A stretch of DNA of 64,000 bases, taken from positions 248,001 to 312,000 of the forward strand of contig CAVQJJ010000006.1 in the NCBI GenBank assembly GCA_963712835.1, given 5' to 3'. Positions 49,900 to 57,870 of the stretch are shown here, piece after piece (within the stretch, counting starts at the first letter, position 1; each line of letters opens with the position of its first letter). A program made the position numbers and the translations under genes. The DNA comes from DATARH01 sp963712835 (GTDB lineage: Bacteria; Pseudomonadota; Alphaproteobacteria; ATCC43930; CGMCC-115725). The notes beneath the pieces were generated by a model. It was given only the letters and a program-made list of their open reading frames with translations, was not told where the DNA came from and ran no database searches.

Positions 49900-52800
49900 G
49901 TGCGGCGTACGCCGGCGCAGCATGTCGTACATCACGGTCACCGTCTGCTCGTGTGGCTCGGCAGCCTCGCGGCGGTGTTGATCCTGATCGCGGCGGCCGG
50001 GTTCTGGCGGCTGCTCGAGGGGCCGGTCGAACTCGACCGGCTGGTGCCGTTTGTTGAGCAGGCGCTGCAGCGCTCGGGCGCCGGGCTCGGCGTCGCGGTG
50101 ACCGGAGTCAGCATCGGCATCGATCCCCATACACATCAACTGGACCTGCGCGCCCAAAACGTCCAGTTGTCGCTGCCGAGCGGCGAAAAGCTCGCCAGTT
50201 TTCCCGAGATGGCGACGAGCTTCAGCCTCGGCGCCATGCTCAAGGGCCGCCTCGAACCCACCCGCCTCGTTGTCGAGCACCCGGTGCTGGCGCTGAGCCG
50301 CGACGCCGACGGCGCGCTGAGCCTGCGCGTCGGCAATCCCGACCCGGCCGCAGCGGCGGCCGGGCTGCGGAATGCGCTGGCGCTCTTTGCGCCCTTGCGG
50401 CCGGACACGCCGTGGAGCCAGCTGCGCCAGATCACGATCCGCGACGCGACAATCCTCGTCGACGACAAGGCGAGCGGGAAAGTGTGGCACGCCGACCGCG
50501 CCGCGGCGACGCTGCAGCGCAGCGCCGAGGGGGCCGCCGGCGACGTGTCGTTCGCGGTTGCTCTCGGCAGCAATACCACCGAGCTGCACGCCACCTATCG
50601 CTACGCCGCGCCGGCGCATCAGCTTGATGTCGGGCTGTCGGTCGCGGGTCTCGACCCCGCCGCGCTGGCGCCTCTGTCGCCCGCCTTCGCGCCGCTCGCG
50701 AAAGTGCGGTTTCCGGTCTCCGGCAGCGCCGATATCCGGCTCGACGCGGCCACCGGCATGGCCGAGGGCGGACGCCTCGACCTCGGCTTCGGTGCGGGCC
50801 AGATCGCCACCGATCTGCTGGTCGGCGGCCGGCTGCCGGTGGCGCAAGGCGAGCTGCACGCCGATTACGCGCCCGACACCGCCGAGCTGCGGCTCGAACG
50901 CCTGGCGCTCGATCTGCATGACGGCACGACGCTCGTCGTCACCGGCAAGCTCGACGGGCTGGCGCCGCAGCTCGTCGGCACCGGCGCGCCGTGGCCGTCG
51001 AGCCTTGCCGGGACCCTCGGGGTCATCCTTACCCATGTCCCGGCCGGGCGAATTCCCGCCTTGTGGCCCGCCGGCGTCAGCCCCGGCGGGCGCAAATGGG
51101 TCGCGGCCAATCTGCCCGACGGCATGCTCGACGAAATGGCGGTGCAGTTCGGCCTCAAGATCGATCCGGCGACGCTTGCCGCCGATTTCTTCGATTCGCA
51201 CGGCACGATGCGCTACCACGACCTGACGGTCGATTATTTCAACGGCCTACCGCCGGTGAAGAAGGTCAGCGGCACGGCGACGCTTGACGGTCGCCGGCTC
51301 GACTTCGCCGTCGCCGGCGGCGCGCTGAAGTCGCTCAAGGCGACCGGCGGCACGGTCCGCATCACCGATATCGGCGCGCCGGTCGAAACCCTGACCGTCG
51401 ATGTCGGGCTTTCCGGGGCTTTGCAGGACGCGCTCGATGTTCTCGACGCCAAGCCTCTGCGCTATGTGCATGATGTCGGCGTCGATCCGGGGCGGATCGG
51501 TGGCAAGCTCGATGCCCAGCTGCATTTCAAGCTGCCGCTGCTGGCGGGGTTGAAGCTCGCCGATGTGGATTACGGCGCCAAGGCCACGCTGGACGGCGTC
51601 TCCTACCAGAAAGTCGCGTTCGACCGTCCACTGACCGACGGCAATTTCGCGCTTGAGCTCGGCCATGACGGCATCCACGCCAAAGGCAGCGGCAAGTTCG
51701 ACGGCGCGCCGGCGACGATCGACGGCAATCTGTATTTCCATCCGAAGACCGGGCCGCGCATCGACTATCGCATCGGTCTCACGCTCGACGATGCGGCGCG
51801 AAAGCGCCTCGGCTGGGATTTTGTCGAGGGACGGGTGTCGGGCCCGGTGGCGCTCGATCTCAACTACATCGTGCCGAACAGCGGCACGCGGTCGGAGGTC
51901 GACGCCAGCCTCGACCTCGCCGATGCGAGCCTCGCGCTCGACGAAGCCGGGTGGAAGAAGCCTCCGCAGGTGCCGGGAAACGCCAAACTCGTCGTCGCGC
52001 TCGACGACGATCTTGTCACCCGCATCCCTAATATCGGTATCAAGGCGCCGGGTCTCGACGGCAGGTTCGCGGTGGCCTTGAACCGCGAGGACCGCAGCCT
52101 CGAGCGCGTCGATATCCGCCGCCTGGTCGTGGCCGACGACGATTTCAGCGGCACGGTCAGCCGGCGCCCCGGCGGCGGCTGGCAGGCGGACATCCACGGC
52201 GCGCGGCTCGACATACACCAGGCCGCGAAGCGCGCGCTCGAAAGCGACAAGCCCACGAGCATGACGCCGTTGGCGATCAACGCACATGTGGCGGAGCTGG
52301 TGTTGGGGCCGCACCGCGAAGCGCGCAGCGTGTCGGCGACGCTGCTGCGCGATCGCGGCAGCTGGCAAGCCATTGACATCGACGGCCGCCTCGCCAATGG
52401 CCGCGGCATCATACTGACGCTCGGCGGCGGCAAATTGCATGTCGCGTCGGACGATCTCGGGGCGAGCTTTGCGCTGTTCGGCATCGCCGACAATGTGGTC
52501 GGCGGCAAACTCACCGTGGACGGCACGACGGGCGAGCAGGACGGGCACCAGGTGCTGCGGGCGCATATCGACGGCGCCGACTACCGGCTGGCGCGCGCAC
52601 CCGCGTTAGCGCAGCTTCTATCGATGACATCGCTCGACGGCATCGCCGCGATGATGTCGGGTTCGGGCATCCCGTTCACCAATCTGCGCGGCGATGTCGG
52701 CTTTACCCGCGGGGTCATCACGCTGAGGCGGGTATTCGCCTATGGCGGCGCGCTGGGGATCAGCGCCAAAGGCTGGCTCAACCCCGGCGAAGACCAGATC

Positions 52801-53085
52801 GATATCGACGGCACCTTGGCGCCGGCCTATGCGCTCAATTCCGTGCTAAGCAATTTCCCGGTGCTCGGCTCGCTGCTGATGGGCGGCGAAGGCCAGGGCC
52901 TGTTCGCTGCCCGCTTCCACCTCGGCGGCTCCAACGACAATCCGACGGTAACGGTGAACCCGCTCTCGGCGTTGACTCCCGGCCTGCTGCGTCACCTGTT
53001 CGACCCGTTCAGCGATCTCGACCAGCCGGAGGCGCCGCCGCCTCCCGCGGGGACGCCGACTCCGGAACGCGACGGCGGACACTGA
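49900..53085 (+). CDS. AsmA/YhdP-like protein (DUF3971/AsmA_2 C-terminal domain)
   Basis: A 1061-residue protein. One membrane helix near the N-terminus (RLLVWLGSLAAVLILIAAAG) is followed by about 1000 residues of repetitive beta-rich sequence with GxVxxxD patterns. The C-terminal part (GISAKGWLNPGEDQIDIDG, then YALNSVLSNFPVLGSLLMGG) is characteristic of the AsmA-like C-terminal region in YhdP-type proteins. These are thought to bridge the periplasm and move phospholipids to the outer membrane. The start is a GTG; the exact start is uncertain. It is divergent from glnE. Confidence 0.83.
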   Translation: MRRTPAQHVVHHGHRLLVWLGSLAAVLILIAAAGFWRLLEGPVELDRLVPFVEQALQRSGAGLGVAVTGVSIGIDPHTHQLDLRAQNVQLSLPSGEKLASFPEMATSFSLGAMLKGRLEPTRLVVEHPVLALSRDADGALSLRVGNPDPAAAAAGLRNALALFAPLRPDTPWSQLRQITIRDATILVDDKASGKVWHADRAAATLQRSAEGAAGDVSFAVALGSNTTELHATYRYAAPAHQLDVGLSVAGLDPAALAPLSPAFAPLAKVRFPVSGSADIRLDAATGMAEGGRLDLGFGAGQIATDLLVGGRLPVAQGELHADYAPDTAELRLERLALDLHDGTTLVVTGKLDGLAPQLVGTGAPWPSSLAGTLGVILTHVPAGRIPALWPAGVSPGGRKWVAANLPDGMLDEMAVQFGLKIDPATLAADFFDSHGTMRYHDLTVDYFNGLPPVKKVSGTATLDGRRLDFAVAGGALKSLKATGGTVRITDIGAPVETLTVDVGLSGALQDALDVLDAKPLRYVHDVGVDPGRIGGKLDAQLHFKLPLLAGLKLADVDYGAKATLDGVSYQKVAFDRPLTDGNFALELGHDGIHAKGSGKFDGAPATIDGNLYFHPKTGPRIDYRIGLTLDDAARKRLGWDFVEGRVSGPVALDLNYIVPNSGTRSEVDASLDLADASLALDEAGWKKPPQVPGNAKLVVALDDDLVTRIPNIGIKAPGLDGRFAVALNREDRSLERVDIRRLVVADDDFSGTVSRRPGGGWQADIHGARLDIHQAAKRALESDKPTSMTPLAINAHVAELVLGPHREARSVSATLLRDRGSWQAIDIDGRLANGRGIILTLGGGKLHVASDDLGASFALFGIADNVVGGKLTVDGTTGEQDGHQVLRAHIDGADYRLARAPALAQLLSMTSLDGIAAMMSGSGIPFTNLRGDVGFTRGVITLRRVFAYGGALGISAKGWLNPGEDQIDIDGTLAPAYALNSVLSNFPVLGSLLMGGEGQGLFAARFHLGGSNDNPTVTVNPLSALTPGLLRHLFDPFSDLDQPEAPPPPAGTPTPERDGGH

Positions 53086-53159
53086 GTAAACCTATTTTAT
53101 CGCCCTCCCGCGGGCTTGACCGGCCGAGGCAAAATTTTTAGGCAAGGGAGAGACACACG

Positions 53160-53621
53160 ATGCTCGAAATACGCGAAGGCGGGTGTCATTGCGGCCGAGT
53201 GCGCTTTCGCGCACGCGTCGATCTCGACCGGCTATCGCAATGCAACTGCTCGATTTGCACGAAAAAGGGAATTTTGCATCTGCCGATCGACCCGGCTGAT
53301 TTCGAGCTGTTGAAAGGCAAGCACGCGCTGACCGCCTACACGTTCGAAACCGGGCTGGCGCAGCACACCTTCTGCAAGAATTGCGGGATGCACCCGTTCT
53401 ACATCCCGCGCTCGCAGCCGCACCGGATCAGCGTCAACGCGCGATGCCTCGATGGGATCGACGGCCCGAGCCTCAAGCCGTCGCGCTTTTTCGGCGGACG
53501 GAACTGGGAGGAAGCGCAGGCAAAGCGCCTCGCCGAAGAAAGCCTTCCGCCGCCCGACACGATGGCCGGCCGGGCCGGCGCCCTGACACTGCAGGCAATC
53601 CTCGACCGCGCGCCGGAGTAG
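53160..53621 (+). CDS. GFA family (glutathione-dependent formaldehyde-activating-like) protein
   Basis: A 153-residue zinc protein. The Mss4-like cysteine pattern is complete: GGCHCG (Cys9, Cys11), QCNCSICTKKG, and FCKNCGMHPFY. GFA proteins of this size are very common in alphaproteobacteria, and most have unknown substrates despite the family name. GGGAGAG is 8 bp upstream of the ATG. It is convergent with the CnbZ-like gene (3 bp between stops). Confidence 0.9.
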   Translation: MLEIREGGCHCGRVRFRARVDLDRLSQCNCSICTKKGILHLPIDPADFELLKGKHALTAYTFETGLAQHTFCKNCGMHPFYIPRSQPHRISVNARCLDGIDGPSLKPSRFFGGRNWEEAQAKRLAEESLPPPDTMAGRAGALTLQAILDRAPE

Positions 53622-53624
53622 GAC

Positions 53625-54365
53625 CTAGATCACCATTTCCTTGCCGACGCCGCGCACGTCGATCTCGTAATCGAGGCCCTGCACCGGCGGCCGGCAATAA
53701 TGCCAGGTGAGGCCGCCCGGTGCGGCGCCGCGGCGGATGAACTCGTCGGCAAAATGCGGGTGGATGTCGAAGATCGTGTAGAGCTGGGTCTCCGTCACTT
53801 CAGCCCAGCCTTTGTCGAGCGCGCCCATGCGCTGCTCCATCGCGCCCAGTACGAAGCGCGCCTTCTCGCGCATGCCGGCGGGCGACTGGTCGCCGAGGCG
53901 GATGATGCGCGGACCGTAGGGGCCCTCGGCGCCGCCCGCCTCGCCGCTACCCGCCACGACAAATCCGCCGGCGCCCGGCACCGTGTATGAGAAGGCGTAG
54001 AAGCTCGGCCCCTTCGGCGGGTCGATCTCCGGGCAGACATTCGAGCGGGCGACCGGATTGACCTCGTCGTGGAAGATGCCCCAGGCCGCCAGTTGCTGCA
54101 CGTAATGGCGGTTGAAATCGATAAAGCCCTGGTCGGTGAACTGGCCGGGCGAGCGCAGCTCGCAGGCGCAGAACGCGGTGGGCGGCCGGCCGATCCGCGC
54201 CATGTGCGCCTCGGCCGCGGCGAACCCCTCGGCGAGCGGCAGGGGCCTGGCGAAACGCACCCGCTCCACCGCGTAGCCGTCCATCGCCTCGATCCCGCCC
54301 GAGTACTGAAAGGCATGAGTGATGAAGCGGTAATTGCCGGGCTGAAACACCTGCGTTTCGAGCAT
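53625..54365 (-). CDS. CnbZ-like protein (2-aminomuconate-deaminase-type, tentative)
   Basis: A 246-residue protein. The first third (YRFITHAFQYSGGIEAMDG) and later CELRSPGQFTDQGFIDFNR, ARSNVCPEIDPPKGPSFYAF and THWHYCRPP-like LTWHYCRPPV are strongly patterned and resemble what I recall of the 2-amino-5-chloromuconate deaminase CnbZ group. A RidA-like half is plausible. No nitroaromatic or aminophenol pathway genes lie nearby, so the reaction here is unproven. It follows the M24 peptidase gene by 10 bp and is probably cotranscribed with it. Confidence 0.55.
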   Translation of the reverse strand: MLETQVFQPGNYRFITHAFQYSGGIEAMDGYAVERVRFARPLPLAEGFAAAEAHMARIGRPPTAFCACELRSPGQFTDQGFIDFNRHYVQQLAAWGIFHDEVNPVARSNVCPEIDPPKGPSFYAFSYTVPGAGGFVVAGSGEAGGAEGPYGPRIIRLGDQSPAGMREKARFVLGAMEQRMGALDKGWAEVTETQLYTIFDIHPHFADEFIRRGAAPGGLTWHYCRPPVQGLDYEIDVRGVGKEMVI

Positions 54366-54375
54366 CGCTCCCTCC

Positions 54376-56412
54376 CTATGTGATCGGTGCGGTCGCCTGT
54401 TCCAGCCAGCGCGCGGTCTCGGCGTCGACCAGCGGGCCGATCGTTTCGCGCACCCGCGCGTGGTAGTCGTTGAACCAGAGCTTCTCGTAATAATCGAGCC
54501 GCTCGGCGGCGACGAGATTACGGTCGATCGGCGCGAGCGTGATGGTCTCAAAGCTCAGCATCTCGCGCCCCGTCTCTTTCGAGAGCGCCTCTTCCGGCTG
54601 AACCACGATCAGGTTCTCGATGCGAATGCCGTAGGCGCCGGTCTTGTAGTAGCCCGGTTCGTTCGAGACGATCATCCCCGGCAACAGCGGTTGGGTGTTG
54701 GCGGCCTTGGAGATGCGCTGCGGCCCCTCATGCACCGAGAGGTAGCTGCCGACGCCATGACCGGTGCCATGATCATAATCGAGCCCGGCCTCCCACAGCG
54801 CGCGGCGCGCGAAGCCGTCGAGCTGCGAGCCGGTGGTGCCCTTCGGGAAGCGCGCGCGGGCCAGCGCGATATGGCCCCTGAGAACGCGGGTGAAATTCTC
54901 GCGCATCTCGTCGCTGGGCTTGCCGATCGCGATCGTGCGGGTGACGTCGGTCGTGCCGTCGAGGTATTGCGCGCCGGAATCGAGAAGGTAGAGCGTGCCT
55001 GCCTCGAGCACCTTCTCGGTCTCCGGGCTCGCGCGGTAGTGGACGATGGCGCCGTTAGACCCGGCACCCGAGATTGTCGGGAAGCTGAGGTCGCGGAAAT
55101 ATTCGCCTTCCTTGCGAAAGGCTTCGAGCCGGTCGCTGGCGACGATCTCGGCAAGGTCGCCGAACGGCGCGGTGCGCGCGAGCCATGCGAGGAACCGCGT
55201 CACCGCCGCGCCGTCGCGGCGGTGCGCCGCGCGTGTGCCGGCGAGCTCGACCGGGTTCTTGCAAGCCTTGGGCAGCATACAGGGGTCGGCGGCGCGGACA
55301 ATCTGCGCGCCCGATGCGGCGAGCCGGTCGAAGACCCACGACGCGGCGCTCGCCGGATCGACCTGTACCGGCCCTTGCCGCGCGAGCGCGTCGAGCGCGG
55401 CGCCAAGCAGGGCCGGCGATTCGATCGTCACGCCGTTGCCGAGATGGCGTTCGAGGCCGGAGGTGAGCTTGCGGCGATCGATGAACAGCGTGACCGCGCC
55501 GTCCGCCTTGAGGATCGCGAAGCTGAGCGGCAACGGTGTGTGCGGCACGTCGCCGCCGCGGATATTGAGCAGCCAGGCGATCAACTCGGGCATGGTCAGG
55601 ACGGTCGCGGCCGCGCCGTTTTCGGCGAGCGCCTTGCCGACCCGCGCGCGCTTGTCGTCAGCGCTTTCGCCGGCGAAAGCATCGGTCTGGGCGAAGACCG
55701 GCGCGAGCGGCGAGGCCGGCCGGCCGGCCCACACCGCGTCGAGCGGGTTTTTGTCGACCGCACGTAGGAGCGCGCCGGCGCGCTCGACCCCGGCCCGAAG
55801 CCGCTCGACCTCTTGCGGCGTGTGCAGCCACGGGTCATACCCGATGGTCTCGCCTTTCTTGGCTGCGGTCGTAAGCCAGGTCGCCGCCGGCTCCTCGATC
55901 AGATGGCGGATTTCATAGGCCTTGGTATCGACCTGGGCGCCGGCCTGCAGCGTATAGCGGCCGTCGACAAAAACCGCGGCGCGCTCCTTGAGCACAACCG
56001 CCATCCCGGCCGAGCCGGTGAACCCGGTCAGCCAGGCGAGGCGCTGGCCGCACATCGGCACGTATTCGCCCTGATGCTCGTCGGCGCGTGGCACGATAAA
56101 CCCGTCGAGCCCGTCGGCGGCCAATTTCTCACGCAGCAGCTTTAGCCGCCGGGCGCGCGGCAGGTGAACGAAAGCCTCGGCGCCGACCCCGTCATGGTGC
56201 GATGCGGCGAGCGCCGTTTTGCGCGCATCGAGCGCCGCCGCCAACTCCGGCGGGGTCGGCTCGACGACGAGCGCGTGCCAGCCGTCGCCGATCTCCGGCG
56301 GCGCGGCGAGCACCCCGGCGATCAGCGCATCGACCGCGTCGACATCGAGCGGCGAGCGCGCCCGCGTCAGCAATTCTTTGAGCCGGCCCTGCTCGGCCGT
56401 TGCGCCATCCAT
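54376..56412 (-). CDS. Xaa-Pro aminopeptidase (M24B family) with N-terminal extension
   Basis: A 678-residue metallopeptidase. Residues of about 88-400 are the two creatinase N-like domains (RLKLLREKLAADGLDGFIVP, then DERQGEY-like EHQGEYVPMCGQRLAWLTGF). The catalytic pita-bread domain has LLDSGAQYLDGTTDVTRTI (two Asp ligands), GTGHGVGSYLSVHEG (His) and VSNEPGYYKTGAYGIRIEN (Glu and Glu). All five metal ligands look present. About 85 residues before the first domain (MDGATAEQGRLKELLTRARS onward) are extra relative to standard bacterial members. Confidence 0.88.
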   Translation of the reverse strand: MDGATAEQGRLKELLTRARSPLDVDAVDALIAGVLAAPPEIGDGWHALVVEPTPPELAAALDARKTALAASHHDGVGAEAFVHLPRARRLKLLREKLAADGLDGFIVPRADEHQGEYVPMCGQRLAWLTGFTGSAGMAVVLKERAAVFVDGRYTLQAGAQVDTKAYEIRHLIEEPAATWLTTAAKKGETIGYDPWLHTPQEVERLRAGVERAGALLRAVDKNPLDAVWAGRPASPLAPVFAQTDAFAGESADDKRARVGKALAENGAAATVLTMPELIAWLLNIRGGDVPHTPLPLSFAILKADGAVTLFIDRRKLTSGLERHLGNGVTIESPALLGAALDALARQGPVQVDPASAASWVFDRLAASGAQIVRAADPCMLPKACKNPVELAGTRAAHRRDGAAVTRFLAWLARTAPFGDLAEIVASDRLEAFRKEGEYFRDLSFPTISGAGSNGAIVHYRASPETEKVLEAGTLYLLDSGAQYLDGTTDVTRTIAIGKPSDEMRENFTRVLRGHIALARARFPKGTTGSQLDGFARRALWEAGLDYDHGTGHGVGSYLSVHEGPQRISKAANTQPLLPGMIVSNEPGYYKTGAYGIRIENLIVVQPEEALSKETGREMLSFETITLAPIDRNLVAAERLDYYEKLWFNDYHARVRETIGPLVDAETARWLEQATAPIT

Positions 56413-56632
56413 CGCTCGCTCCCGCTCATCGCACCCTCAGAGTGTAGAGCATTTTCGCCCGGCCGCGCGCTCGCGGCAATCCACCAGCTGCGCATATTGC
56501 GATGCAGAATTAAGCGGCAAAAATATGTCAGTATAATTGACTTGTGCATGGCTGTGTTGCGCTGATGAAGTTGATCCTTTTCCAGCAAGATCCCATTTGT
56601 GCATTGCACCATCGAGGTGAGAGGTACGCACC

Positions 56633-56890
56633 ATGTTCTTCGTCAGTCTCTTCGCCGCTGCACGCAACGCCTTCGCGGAATGGCGTCGCCGGCAGCAGGC
56701 CTATACCGAGCTGATGGCGCTTGACGACCGGTCGCTCGCCGATATCGGCATCCACCGCTCCGAGATCCCGGCGATCGTCGAGGGCCACCGCACCCCGCGC
56801 GAAAAGCGCGAGCGCGAGTTCCTACCGGCCTTCACTCCGCACCGGCTCGCCGGCGGCCACACCTGGTTTCCCTGGTTTCCGCCGCTCTAA
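56633..56890 (+). CDS. DUF1127 domain-containing protein
   Basis: An 85-residue protein. The core FAEWRRRQQAYTELMALDDRSLADIGIHRSEI is the DUF1127 (YjiS-like) domain: an arginine-rich helix followed by LxDxxLxDIGLxRxEI. In other alphaproteobacteria such small proteins affect RNA metabolism and phosphate or carbon responses. GTGAGAGG precedes the ATG. The 220 bp upstream are AT-rich with a TATAAT at about 56532, so a promoter is likely there. A strong terminator follows. Confidence 0.88.
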   Translation: MFFVSLFAAARNAFAEWRRRQQAYTELMALDDRSLADIGIHRSEIPAIVEGHRTPREKREREFLPAFTPHRLAGGHTWFPWFPPL

Positions 56891-56913
56891 GCCGCACAAA
56901 CGGTAAATTCTCG

Positions 56914-56946
56914 AAGGGCCCGTTCCCACCAGGGAGCGGGCCTTTT
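56914..56946 (+). terminator. Rho-independent terminator after the DUF1127 gene
   Basis: GGCCCGTTCCC-ACCA-GGGAGCGGGCC is an 11-bp stem (one G-T pair) with a four-base loop, followed by TTTTC. It is placed 24 bp after the DUF1127 stop and immediately before the convergent prmA stop, and may serve both. Confidence 0.9.
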
Positions 56947-57806
56947 CATTTGCGCAGGACCAGGGTCGACCAGTCATCGATGCAGATACGAGCAGCGAGC
57001 CGTAGATACTGCACGCGATAGGCGGCGAGCACGCCCGCTTCCTGGCGCCGCAACAGCCCCGACAGGATCACAAAGCCGCCCGGCGCGATGGCACGCGCCA
57101 AGTCGCGCGCCATCTGCATCAGCGGGCGAGCGAGGATATTGGCGAAGACAAGGTCGTGACCGCGGCTGCGTCCCGCGCCGGCGGCGCAGACGATGCGCAC
57201 TCGATCGGCCACGCCGTTGCGCCGCGCGTGATGCCGCGCGACGCTCACCGAGCCGGGATCGACATCGCTCGCCAGCACCGCGCGCTGCAACGCCTTGGCG
57301 GCGGCGATCGCGAGGATACCGCTGCCGGTGCCGATGTCGCGCGGGCGACGAAAGCGGCGACGACGCGCGAGCCGGTCGAACGCCAACAGGCAGCCGCGCG
57401 TCGTCGGATGCTCGCCAGTGCCAAACGCGGTCGCGGCGTCGATCTCGACCGCGATCGCGCCGTGCGGCGGCCTCTCGCGCCAGTGCGAGCCGTGGATGAA
57501 AAAGTGGCCGATGCGCTGCGGCGGAAAGGCGCGGCGGTTCTCGGCGAGCCAATCGCGTTCGGCGACGGGCATCTCGATCAGATCGAGGATTTTCCCGCCC
57601 GCGGCGGTCGCCGCGAGCCTGAGGCCAACGTCGAGCTCGGCATCAACGAAGCGCGCGGCGCCATAGGTCTCGACCAGCCATTCCGACCGCTCGCCCTCGC
57701 GGGTCTCGAAGGCCGAGACGCTGCCCGTTAGCGCGTCGAGCATATCGGCGACCGCCGCGGCGGCCTCGGCGCCGTCGACGCGGATGGCGGTGTGATAAAG
57801 GGGCAT
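56946..57806 (-). CDS. prmA: Ribosomal protein L11 methyltransferase
   Basis: A 286-residue SAM methyltransferase. The diagnostic motifs are ATAFGTGEHPTTRGCLL, DIGTGSGILAIAAAKAL (motif I) and LVFANILARPLMQMA (the N-I-L-A-x-P-L motif). PrmA trimethylates L11. The N-terminal L11-binding domain is present (residues 1-90) but weakly conserved, as usual in alphaproteobacteria. It is 64 bp downstream of the UvrD-type helicase gene on the same strand. Confidence 0.9.
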   Translation of the reverse strand: MPLYHTAIRVDGAEAAAAVADMLDALTGSVSAFETREGERSEWLVETYGAARFVDAELDVGLRLAATAAGGKILDLIEMPVAERDWLAENRRAFPPQRIGHFFIHGSHWRERPPHGAIAVEIDAATAFGTGEHPTTRGCLLAFDRLARRRRFRRPRDIGTGSGILAIAAAKALQRAVLASDVDPGSVSVARHHARRNGVADRVRIVCAAGAGRSRGHDLVFANILARPLMQMARDLARAIAPGGFVILSGLLRRQEAGVLAAYRVQYLRLAARICIDDWSTLVLRK

Positions 57807-57870
57807 CAGCGACCGCCCGCAAGCACCATCCCGGCCTTCGGGGTGGTCACGCTTTTGAGAAATAGGGGAG

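Noticed and set aside
52466..52600. Prophage, integrative element or tRNA attachment site anywhere in the window
   Set aside because: No integrase, transposase, tRNA gene or flanking direct repeat was seen; the coordinates given are only a placeholder within the window.
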